DNA of 64,000 bases, taken from Zerene cesonia. Lineage: Eukaryota; Arthropoda; Insecta; Lepidoptera; Pieridae. The stretch spans positions 744,001 to 808,000 of the forward strand of contig NW_024045134.1 in the NCBI RefSeq assembly GCF_012273895.1. The letters run 5' to 3'. Below the pieces are notes generated by a model. The model saw only the letters and a program-made list of their open reading frames with translations. It was not told where the DNA came from and did not search any database. Both the position numbers and the translations under genes were made by a program. Below, piece after piece: positions 10,796 through 20,472 of the stretch. Positions within the stretch are counted from its first letter, which is position 1; each line of letters begins with the position of its first letter.

Positions 10796-12324
10796 TTATA
10801 ACTAAAATCATCCTGAAACTCTGCCAGTTTGCTCTATACCCAGTTCAATTAGAGTCAGTGCTTTGATTTTTTGGGAATTCTCTGGTTTTCTCGGTGATTG
10901 CGAAAATTCCATTTTCAATTTAAATTTCTGCCGATTTCGTATCGACAAAAATCCGATTTTTCTTGTGAATTATTTAAAATTCCCATAGTTTTTTTAAATA
11001 AAACAAAATCAAATTTGAAGATTCTCCAGGAGCTGGTACGTATAATTCATTTTTCGTTTATATCAGTTTTTAGTTATTTTTCTTATGTCAGTTTCTTTTT
11101 GTTCAGACCTTTTTTGGAATAAAGACATGAAGTTAATCTTTTAATTTGTCAAAATTTAGACATAGACAAATCATTTTTATATTTATTTTTTAGTTACAAC
11201 ATATTATGTTTGTTTTATTTGCATAAAAATATTTTTTTGTTAAGATGTTGCAAACGAGCTTGTAAAAAATAGATGAAGCTATTTTTGTTTTAAATGGGTT
11301 TTTTAAATTCTTGCAATTGTTATAAAAAACGTGTTATTTTTGAAAACCTTAATTTTAATATATATTGCTTGCTTTATGATATAAAATGTCAGAGAAATTT
11401 AAAATAAAAAATAATATCGAAACGCGTTAAATAAATAAAAAGAATAAACACATCAACAAAAAGAAAGTTAAGCCGATTCAAATAGGCGCAACAGGTTTGC
11501 AAACAGTAAATGCGGTAAGGCGTGGCGACCGCCACGCCTACCACTTTGCTATGAATTTGAAGAGCTTATTGTGGATTCTTTAGCCAATTCGCCTGTGTTA
11601 ATATATTATTACATAAAAAAGCTCTTTGAGATCGCAGATGAAAAAAATAAATAAATAAAATTCGTTACTGTAAAAAAGAAGTGTCGTAAAAAAATTATTA
11701 AAATAAAAAAATAAACCTATTCCATTTTGCGTTGACGACCATCTTGTATTTGAAATTAAATATCAACACTCAATATGAGTATCAAATGAGATGATTCGTG
11801 AAAAAATATTTAATTCGCCATTATGTGGCGGCGGTTGCCTTTGACGGATTTTTATTAAAAACTAGAAACTCCCGACTAATTAATTTTCCAAAAAAAAAGA
11901 GATAATCTCAAAATTTGTTTAGCCGTTCGGGAGCTACCATGTCACGGACAGACATAAAGGCACTCAGAAATATGTCGAAGTGAAATTTATAAAACATATT
12001 AACACATTTATAACAACATATATAATATTTTGCGTCGGAAAAAAAATATCATTTTTAAAAGTCTTGTCCGGTTGCCCCGCCCCCTCCGACCTCCTCGCTC
12101 CCCTTTTCAGTTACTTACCTTACATGTATTACATACATTTGATATTGTATTATTTAAATGAAGACCTTTATGACCTGTTGTTTTTTCCATATGAATTTTT
12201 GTCCATAGAAATGTTTGCTAAGCTTTTCATAAGGCGTATTAGTTCCACACCTCTAATTATCTTACCCTCTCATCCTGTCCTCCTCTCGAAACCCCCCATC
12301 AACTTTGCCCTTTGGTAGATTACA
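10796..12324. other. AT-rich noncoding stretch between gaps
   Basis: No gene is recognisable. It holds a GC-rich palindrome at 11514-11542. A degraded interspersed repeat lies around 11850-11970, carrying GCCGTTCGGGAGCTACCA and ACGGACAGAC, sequence often seen in lepidopteran elements. A C-rich patch (GCCCCGCCCCCTCC) lies near 12.07 kb. Confidence 0.5.
11514..11542. other. GC-rich near-perfect palindrome
   Basis: AGGCGTGGCG (11518-11527) pairs completely with CGCCACGCCT (11530-11539) around only AC. The pairing extends as GGT/ACC past one bulged A, giving 13 pairs. It stands out in strongly AT-rich surroundings. The half-site GGCGTGGC resembles a KLF/Sp CACC-type binding site. Confidence 0.7.
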
Positions 12325-12436
12325 CCTACGCACCCCCTCCTCTTCCCCTCCCCCATAACCCACTCCTCTTCCCCTCCTCCCATAACCCCCTGCCATACCC
12401 CACTTCCATAACCCCCTCCCATACCCCCCTTCCATA
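12325..12436. repeat. C-rich degenerate tandem repeat at gap edge
   Basis: Short units such as CCATAACCCC, CTTCCCCTCC and CATACCCC repeat imperfectly up to the first N. Such a low-complexity tract probably continues into the gap and caused it. Open frames running through this tract and the N run are artefacts. Confidence 0.7.
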
Positions 12437-13436
12437 NNNNNNNNNNNNNNNNNNNNNNNNNNNNNNNNNNNNNNNNNNNNNNNNNNNNNNNNNNNNNNNN
12501 NNNNNNNNNNNNNNNNNNNNNNNNNNNNNNNNNNNNNNNNNNNNNNNNNNNNNNNNNNNNNNNNNNNNNNNNNNNNNNNNNNNNNNNNNNNNNNNNNNNN
12601 NNNNNNNNNNNNNNNNNNNNNNNNNNNNNNNNNNNNNNNNNNNNNNNNNNNNNNNNNNNNNNNNNNNNNNNNNNNNNNNNNNNNNNNNNNNNNNNNNNNN
12701 NNNNNNNNNNNNNNNNNNNNNNNNNNNNNNNNNNNNNNNNNNNNNNNNNNNNNNNNNNNNNNNNNNNNNNNNNNNNNNNNNNNNNNNNNNNNNNNNNNNN
12801 NNNNNNNNNNNNNNNNNNNNNNNNNNNNNNNNNNNNNNNNNNNNNNNNNNNNNNNNNNNNNNNNNNNNNNNNNNNNNNNNNNNNNNNNNNNNNNNNNNNN
12901 NNNNNNNNNNNNNNNNNNNNNNNNNNNNNNNNNNNNNNNNNNNNNNNNNNNNNNNNNNNNNNNNNNNNNNNNNNNNNNNNNNNNNNNNNNNNNNNNNNNN
13001 NNNNNNNNNNNNNNNNNNNNNNNNNNNNNNNNNNNNNNNNNNNNNNNNNNNNNNNNNNNNNNNNNNNNNNNNNNNNNNNNNNNNNNNNNNNNNNNNNNNN
13101 NNNNNNNNNNNNNNNNNNNNNNNNNNNNNNNNNNNNNNNNNNNNNNNNNNNNNNNNNNNNNNNNNNNNNNNNNNNNNNNNNNNNNNNNNNNNNNNNNNNN
13201 NNNNNNNNNNNNNNNNNNNNNNNNNNNNNNNNNNNNNNNNNNNNNNNNNNNNNNNNNNNNNNNNNNNNNNNNNNNNNNNNNNNNNNNNNNNNNNNNNNNN
13301 NNNNNNNNNNNNNNNNNNNNNNNNNNNNNNNNNNNNNNNNNNNNNNNNNNNNNNNNNNNNNNNNNNNNNNNNNNNNNNNNNNNNNNNNNNNNNNNNNNNN
13401 NNNNNNNNNNNNNNNNNNNNNNNNNNNNNNNNNNNN
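12437..13436. other. Assembly gap, 1000 N
   Basis: Exactly 1000 unknown bases, starting inside a C-rich tandem repeat. Confidence 0.99.
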
Positions 13437-13588
13437 ATAGAACAACAAAAATGTGCATTTTTTGGTACACATTTGAGCAAATCCTGACTGATTATGAAAA
13501 AATTTGGTATGGAAATGGAATGATCATAAAAAGTTATAATTATTTAGAAGCTTATACCGAAACTGTATGCCCAGGTCATGAAATTGGT

Positions 13589-13647
13589 TTGAAAGCTCCA
13601 CCCCGCTTTTCAACGTGGACTTCAGCCATGAAAATAAGTCCCCCGGA
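13589..13647 (+). other. Paired-hairpin element, type A, copy 4
   Basis: Stem 1 is TTGAAAGC (13589-13596) with GCTTTTCAA (13605-13613), one bulged T, loop TCCACCCC. Stem 2 is GGACTT (13617-13622) with AAGTCC (13636-13641), loop CAGCCATGAAAAT, then CCCCGG. The upstream box GGTCATGAAATTGGTTT is present. Confidence 0.75.
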
Positions 13648-14102
13648 ATTTGAAATAAACGAGCTCTGATACTGGTCATTATATAATTTTTCATAAAGTT
13701 TTTTTTTTTTTGTTTTTGAAAGTAGTCTTTATTACACTATAAATCATATGCAATCAAATCATGAAGTGGTTTCGCAGAAATATTGATAACAAAACCTGTG
13801 ACATTAGAATGTTATGTGAAATACTTTTTATCGTAAAAGCAACATTCTGAATCTGTAATTACTAAACGTTTTATCTGTTTAGATATATGAGAGGGTTTTT
13901 AAACGAATAACAGCGTTCCATCAAATATGGTTAACTTTAAAAAGCGATATGTACAGCTTCACACTGGTGTTTTACACCTGACATTGTTATTGAAAAAATT
14001 ATATAAATTAACCAAAATCGGTCAAATGAGGAATCAACTCGTAATCATTTAAAATGTCATAAGTTGACCCTAAATCTATTTAATAAAAATTTGTTTAAAA
14101 AT

Positions 14103-14161
14103 AAGGAGCCCCATCCCCGCTCCTTCATAACGAACTCCAATTTATGTTAACATACGAGTTC
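14103..14161 (+). other. Paired-hairpin element, type B, copy 4
   Basis: Stem 1 is AAGGAGC (14103-14109) with GCTCCTT (14119-14125), loop CCCATCCCC. Stem 2 is GAACTC (14132-14137) with GAGTTC (14156-14161). The outer pairs AA/TT replace GT/AC of B2 with pairing kept. A T-rich block with AGGCCTTTTTTTG and two TATTTACA motifs (14239 and 14352) follow. Confidence 0.8.
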
Positions 14162-14729
14162 TTACCAACATCTCACGATCATTAACTTTTTTTTTATTTT
14201 TAGGCCTTTTTTTGTTTTATTTTTTTTTTCAATTTAGATATTTACAATTAAATATGGATCTACGTGTATTTTTCTATTTTTATGGATTTTTCATTTGTTT
14301 TTTTTTATCTATTCGTTTCTCTAGGAAGCTTTTTACATAGCACTACTGTAGTATTTACAAATGTAATGAATTCATTCTTTTCACGAGGATGTCTGCGAAT
14401 TTTGGAATATTATTTTAACTAAAATAAACAACAACAAAAATAAAAAAAAATCCATGCAACTAAAATAACAATGAACGCCATTATAAAAAAGATTTCGCTA
14501 CGCAAAAAAATACACTGTTTCGAAATGTGTCATCGTGTAAAGAATGAATCTATTTATCGCTCTTTTCTTGGACTATCCATCTTCCCGCGCATATGTTATA
14601 TTGTACTATCAATTTATAGGAAATTAGACATGCTGAGACGGAATCGCATGATGATTATTTGTCGGAAAGCTCATGACAAGCTTATATACGTCGTATTTTA
14701 ACTAAAGATTGCGATAGCCCAATAAAAGA

Positions 14730-14789
14730 GTTGAGGAGCTCCCTCCCCGCTCCTCAACGTGGACTCCTCCCTGATTTTGAGTCCCCCGG
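14730..14789 (+). other. Paired-hairpin element, type A, copy 5
   Basis: Stem 1 is GTTGAGGAGC (14730-14739) with GCTCCTCAAC (14749-14758), ten perfect pairs, loop TCCCTCCCC. Stem 2 is GGACTC (14761-14766) with GAGTCC (14779-14784), then CCCCGG. This copy has the most compensatory changes of the A type, and it lacks the TTCATGAA box. Confidence 0.8.
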
Positions 14790-17700
14790 ACTACAATCAC
14801 AGATTCTTTGTCTTAAATTTACATTTGTTTTTCTGTTTTAAACATCCTTAAATATCCTATGTATCTAAGACCATGTACATACCATATTTGCGTTTTAGTT
14901 ATTTATAGTATTGTGCGTAGCTTCTGATATTTTTGACAAATTTTTGAAAGTTCAGTATTATTTTATCTGTAGCGCAGATATTTGATTTGAATACGATGAT
15001 GTTTATAGACCTAAATGTGACGCTTATATAAAACATGTATATTATATACCAGGTGAAATAGTTTTTGAAACCGAGTTAGAACCGAAAAAAAAATCCCGAT
15101 CTAATGAACTTTACACCCGTCAGACGGTATTATTGTAATAAAATGAACTGAAACATTCTCAAAGAATTTCAAACGTCTAAATTAACGTAACATATCATAA
15201 GCCTTTGCTTACTGTTAAACTCTATGTATAATAAGCTGATTTTATAAATTTATCGCATGTTAATGATATAAATACTTTTAACTTTGAATCACTGCTTTTA
15301 TGGACAGACGACCTGAAATGGCAGGAAGCAGATAACTTGGGCCGCTGGTGAACGGTCGTTTCAACAATCTACGTGATGGGTCTTTGTCCAATATGCATAG
15401 GTCCTCTTAAATGAAGTAACATATGAAACATATGTATAAGTATCAACGCTCCCAATAACATTAGAACGTATTGCACCATTCCACAAATCACGTCTTTTTA
15501 AGACTCATTATTATACCACTAATTTTGCCACTAATTGCTATTTATCCCTAAATTCTTTTAAGCAATTTAATTATTATAAGTTACATTACTTTACTAAACA
15601 TCGTAGGCATATTTTATATGTATACTACAATGACTACATCTTTTCTATATATCTTACTACTTATTTAAAATCGTGTGTACACACACACTAATCTAGAGCA
15701 GATATTTTGGCTAAGTGTCTAATCTTATATTTATTAATTATCGACAAACACGTATTGGTAGTAAATTCGCATCTTTTTTATTCTAGGAAACTTTTTAGAG
15801 TACTATCACAGTTTTGAGTAACGTTGAAGCCTTATCTAAAGAGCTATTCATATAAAAACAATAATGATTTATCTATGTACATTCCTATTGTTTTAGCGAG
15901 CCAATTATTGTGAATTATTTTAAAAAGAAATTAGAATAACTTGTCTTAGTTTTACAGCTAATGTAACATAATAAGTATAAGTGGGTTGTTTTATAGATTT
16001 TCTTCTATTTAACGTACTATTTACATTAGAGGTGACAGCGAATTCTTTTATTATTTTAGAACGCTTTAATATTTCGTATAAGTTTTTTAATACGAATAGC
16101 TCCTTATACCAAAGAGCTTATGTAATTTTGCTAGCCTACAGTACAATCACGATGCAATAAACAAATGTTATATACAAAATAAAACTTGTTATCAAATTTA
16201 TTTATTTCGTATCTTAAAAATCCTCTAAAAGACAATAGAGTTTAATGCACAAAATCAATTTATGGAACTAACAATAATGTTATCTGTTAATAAATTATCG
16301 ATAATTTTTTTTCTTTGGAAAGGACCATGTGTATGTGTACCATGTACTTTGAGAACGCTCAAAAATTATCACCTAAAAGCTGGTCGACATTTTCCGATGT
16401 TATTAAATATCTAGAACTTTACATGCGCTTTCTTGCGCAAAAAGCTACAGTACGGGCTATACTACACGAACGGTTCTCCTGCCACGGGATTCCGCTCGTC
16501 GCGATGCCACAGACCTTAACCTTCACGGGACGTGGTTATTCGCTGTCTTTTGTTTTTTCAACCGATCCGCCTATGATAAGAGCGCATGCGTCTATATCTA
16601 TAAGAATCGTAAAAGAGAATTGTTAAAGATATAAAACCGCATGGGCGAGTCGAACCATTGTTTAATCTTTTAACTTTGGGACCATTACCTTCAATGTTTA
16701 CTGCACATCGCGATAACGCTCAGTTCCTCAGTTTTGTCTGTGGGCTCATGTCATCATATCATCAATATGCATGCGTACCTATAAACTGCGAGGGGTAACC
16801 GCGCAGTGCTGCGTACAACTTTCATATTATATTGTGACTAGTGTGATTCAGAAGCGGATTCCCACTGACGAACCGCCCGTATGGTATTGCGGATGACATC
16901 TTTCGACTTTATTTAGCGCACAAGCTAAACATATCCTGAAGTAGAACCAGCCATTACTATTTATATTTTTTTATTTTCTGTATTATCATATTTTAAATTA
17001 ATAACTTATTTAAAAAAAATGTCTGATAATAAATAAGAAAGTGCCCAATAAATTTGTTAAAATCAACTTCTATTTATGGATAGATATTAAGAATGTTTGT
17101 TAATAACAAAAAGTTATCGCATCGATGATCGTACATACAGTATTCAATAGATTTTAAACCTTCCTATATTATCTACAACACAAATTTTCATTTTGTGCCC
17201 GCGTGCTAGCGGCGAAGTTAAAGCTTAACCAATAACCCTTTAATTACATATTTACAATAAACAATTTTTGTTTTTTTTTCTACTTTTTTTGTTTTTTTTT
17301 TCTATCGCTCGGCTAATTTTCTAGCTAACGTAGGTAAGAAACATTTTATCGTTACATGTAAAATTTGGACATATATTTGACTTGCAATAATAATTTGTGA
17401 ATAAAATTTGTATGAGTTTATTTATTGAGATATGTACGTATAATGCTTTTGTATTATAAAATTTTAGCGATAAGACCGCCGTGTTGTGCCCTTTTGTAAA
17501 TTGTGCAAATAAAAAATTAGGTATCTATCATTACGTTATATATTAAAGTTATTATGCCACGCAATTTTTTTTTATAATTTTAAAATTTTCACCTGTTGTT
17601 TTCCAAGGGAAAACTTATTCAGAAAACTTAAATTGCTACATAGGTTCAGACAGTTAAACGGACGAACGAAATGAACAATCAATGTTTTGTCTCTGTCACA

Positions 17701-18479
17701 CTCACGTTGATTTAGCCAAGAATGAACGTGTTGTTGTTTCATATTATATCCTTGTCTTATGAAAGTTATATTAATAAATCAACTTTGTACTTGGTACGTG
17801 GATCTTTTATAATGAATCTCTCATTCTGTATAAGTATAACATGCACCAAATTTTACATGAAAAAAAAATATTATACTTATATCGAAATAATGTTTTTCAT
17901 AATAAGCGTATTATCTTTTAGAGCCTTTCCCCACTGTATTTAAACCATATTTCTTGAACTATGGCAAATTGAAGTAACTTTTAATCTAAAACTATGATTA
18001 CATTCCTTAACCATAATGATCAATGTGGCTAAAACATGACTTTTAGAAACCAAAAAACCTGATTATTTAGTTAATTTTAAAATATTTTACACGCAAAATC
18101 TAAAATGTACGTTGTATGTCGGTGGTATGTTATACTCTTTAAATCAGCAATTTACTGTGACATTTTAGTTAATTTTAGCAAATATTTATAAAAAACAATG
18201 ACATCTTGAGTTGTTACGGAGTTTGATAGTTATTGAACAAGATGTCGTATAATTTCACAATAAAATGGAGGTTTAACTTTTAGTGATCGTTTACTTTTTT
18301 TTGCACTTATAAGTTAATATATAATTTGGTGAATAACTGAACATAAGCTGATTTCAATTTTGTTTTATTTTAAGTCGTTTAATAATTAATTGTATATTCG
18401 AATGATTAAAGCATTATAAATATGGTATTAATTTTGTAAATAACAAGCATTCCATTTTGGGGTGTTACCAGCAAAGTTC

Positions 18480-18632
18480 CCGTTTCCATTCGATTTCCGG
18501 GATAAAAACTATCCTATGTCCTTTCTCGGGTCTCAAACTATTTCTGTATCAAATTTCATCAAAATCGGTTCTGCCGTTCTGGAGTCATAAATAGTGTAAC
18601 TTCTTTCTTTCTTATATAATATAGATAAACAT
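18480..18632 (+). repeat. Interspersed repeat fragment
   Basis: It contains CGGGATAAAAACTATCC, ATCAAATTTCATCAAAATCG and TTCTGCCGTTCTGGAGTC, followed by a short CTTTCTTTCTT tract. Sequence of this kind, a TCAAAATCGGTT-like core then a short simple repeat, is widespread in lepidopteran genomes. The family name is not determined. Confidence 0.55.
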
Positions 18633-19369
18633 GAAATCAACTTATATCATTAACAACAGATATGTCCTTTTAGATTCAGCGTGTTTCAATATAAAATGTT
18701 TATTATAATAATTTTAATGCACCAACATTTAATTTTAATGACCATGTGTCAGATTCGAGACGAAGCGAAAACGAAGCGATCTCGGCCCTAATGTCAATTG
18801 ATATCTACTAACAGACTATCTAATAGTTCACAATGTTCCACGCTCAGCCAATATAATATTATCACTATACAACTTATTTAAATCAAGTCACAGCCAGTTG
18901 ATAATATTTCGCTCACAACCTATTGACTTAATAATGGATTTCGGTCCACAAATTTAAAACTATCATTTTTTTTTGTTTTTTGTTTTTTTTTTAAGAAACC
19001 TTATAGTTAAGAGGAAAAAAGCTACGACTTAAAGAGCTGATTAATTTGAAATATGTGTTTCGAAAAGTTGTCAACAGAAATGTTATGACCTATCAGCATT
19101 TGAGAAGTAATAATAATCAGATTATTAATGGTTGTTGTTAATAAACTTACGATTGCATATTTTTTGTACGATACATTAGTTGCAACGTCAAATTTCTGCA
19201 AGTATATAAGATATATTACCACGTATTTCAACACAATTCACCGTTATAGCGCGTAGCATAAGAGATTTTTACAATCATTATTACAGCTTAGCGTCTTTGA
19301 AAATTTAATTATAAAATAGTTCCCCTTTAATTGCCAGTTGCTAACCAAGTGGACGTAGCCCTGCATCGC

Positions 19370-19436
19370 GTATTTGCTACGTCAACAATCGTAGACACCG
19401 AGTTCGTAGACAAGCGTACGTAGCTGTAGCAAATAC
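19370..19436. other. Long-loop hairpin with 11-bp perfect stem
   Basis: GTATTTGCTAC (19370-19380) is the exact reverse complement of GTAGCAAATAC (19426-19436). The intervening sequence is rich in CGTAG and GTAGAC repeats that could form further pairs. It may be a relic of a small inverted-repeat transposon. Confidence 0.6.
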
Positions 19437-20344
19437 ATAACCGTAGCTGTTCTGTTTCTCAGTATAAACTGAGGATAATACTTTATGATATGATGATGAA
19501 ATATCCGTAAAGTTAACTTCTACTGCTACGTAATTTCATAGAAATTTTTAAATTTCATAAGTGTGTCTGTTATAATTCTTATGATTGAGAACGACTTAGA
19601 ACTGCAAAATTTGGTGACTCAAAAAATGTCATAGCAGATACATAGCAGTTAAGGACGCTACCGCGCTTATATTAAGAGAGTATATATTTAAGAGGAAATT
19701 CTATAATTCGCAAATGATTTTATGAGTATTCAGCGAAGCGTAAGCACCTTAGGATTGAGCATTCAATATTTACAAGTATTATAATACATGCGAGTGATCT
19801 GTACAATACCAGATACTCTTTTATTGTGAAGCCAAATTAGTGTCTATTCTCATGTGAAGTTATACAAAATCCTATCCAAATGTTGCCTGGCAGAGATCGA
19901 TTACATACTTGTTTTTTATCTTAATTTATGTGTTTTGAATAAAGTCTAAGTATTTAATGTATTGTTATGTCACATTATGTCATCTTGGGTAACAACTAAC
20001 TGAATATCTTATAGTCTTGGAACATTCAGTAATAAATATGAATGTTTATACACTTTTATATTTAATAAACATAGTAGTAATCCCATACATTGAAAATTGT
20101 TTGTTCTTAATAAAATGAAATAATACGTATACAGTTTACACATATACGAAATCTTTATTATATCCATGTTTAATTACGGTTATTTTGGCAATGTTATATG
20201 TTTGCTTTTTCTTATTTTTTGGAATCTGTTAGTTACGTTCCACAAGTATGTTAATGTCACTTTACAGTATCGCTTTATGGAAATGCAAAATCATTGTTTT
20301 AGATTCCCATAGCATAAAATTCAATTCTGATATATTTGAAAAAT

Positions 20345-20472
20345 ATAAAGAGTGGAAATCATTTGCCAAGGTGGGATCGTGGGTGGCCGGGTGGTAAGTG
20401 GCTCTGGTGTGGCGAAAGACGCAGGTTCGATCCCGCCTATGAGCGAATTTTTTCTATTCTTTATAGTTTTCA
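20345..20472 (+). repeat. tRNA-like repeat framed by an imperfect inverted repeat
   Basis: The core has an A-box-like GGCCGGGTGGTAAGTGGC and a B-box-like CAGGTTCGATCCC, as in tRNA promoters, but no matching seven-base acceptor stem. ATAAAGAGTGGAAA at the left faces TTTCTATTCTTTAT at the right (12 of 14 pairs), and GGTGGGATC faces GATCCCGCC. It may be a tRNA-derived SINE or an inverted-repeat element that captured a tRNA sequence. Confidence 0.55.

Larger units (their letters stand above)
3402..14789 (+). ncRNA. Candidate long noncoding RNA locus built on paired-hairpin repeats
   Basis: Nine copies of a two-hairpin element lie on the same strand. Type B copies are at 3402, 6304, 8118 and 14103; type A copies are at 5689, 7417, 9284, 13589 and 14730. 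The types alternate strictly wherever sequence is available. Hairpin 1 always has the loop YCCNNCCCC (one N is missing in some copies) closed by AGC and GCT. Hairpin 2 has the stem GGACTT/AAGTCC (type A) or GAACTC/GAGTTC (type B). Stem bases change in compensating pairs between copies, as expected if the RNA fold is under selection. No open reading frame spans the array. Transcription, ends and splicing are not shown by the sequence. The alternative is an old satellite or transposon array whose palindromes were kept by chance. Confidence 0.4.
14790..20344. other. Noncoding stretch with decayed array units
   Basis: No gene is recognisable. TATTTACA copies lie at 16018, 17249 and 19767. A segment at 15782-15811 (TCTAGGAAACTTTTTAGAG) is a diverged copy of 14319-14340, so the tandem organisation seems to continue in decayed form without hairpins. 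A region of higher GC at about 16.45-16.9 kb contains GCGCATGCG, similar to an NRF1/Ewg site, and TATAAAA at 16630. An open frame there (16315-16626) has no recognisable domain and no ATG at its 5' end. T-rich runs lie at 17.27 and 18.97 kb. Confidence 0.45.

Noticed and set aside
9754..10866. Long open frames on both strands across 9.8-10.8 kb
   Set aside because: They consist almost wholly of N. The same applies to the frames spanning 12.3-13.5, 26.3-27.5 and 28.6-29.8 kb.
3402..14789. CRISPR array or riboswitch as an explanation of the repeated hairpins
   Set aside because: The genome is clearly animal, spacing is irregular (0.5-2.3 kb), and stems vary by compensation rather than being identical repeats.
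16315..16626. 103-codon open frame in a GC-richer patch
   Set aside because: No ATG at the 5' end, no recognisable domain, no splice sites forming a gene model.
16630..16670. TATA-like promoter on the + strand
   Set aside because: TATAAAA is present but there is no initiator at the right distance and no transcript or frame downstream to support it.
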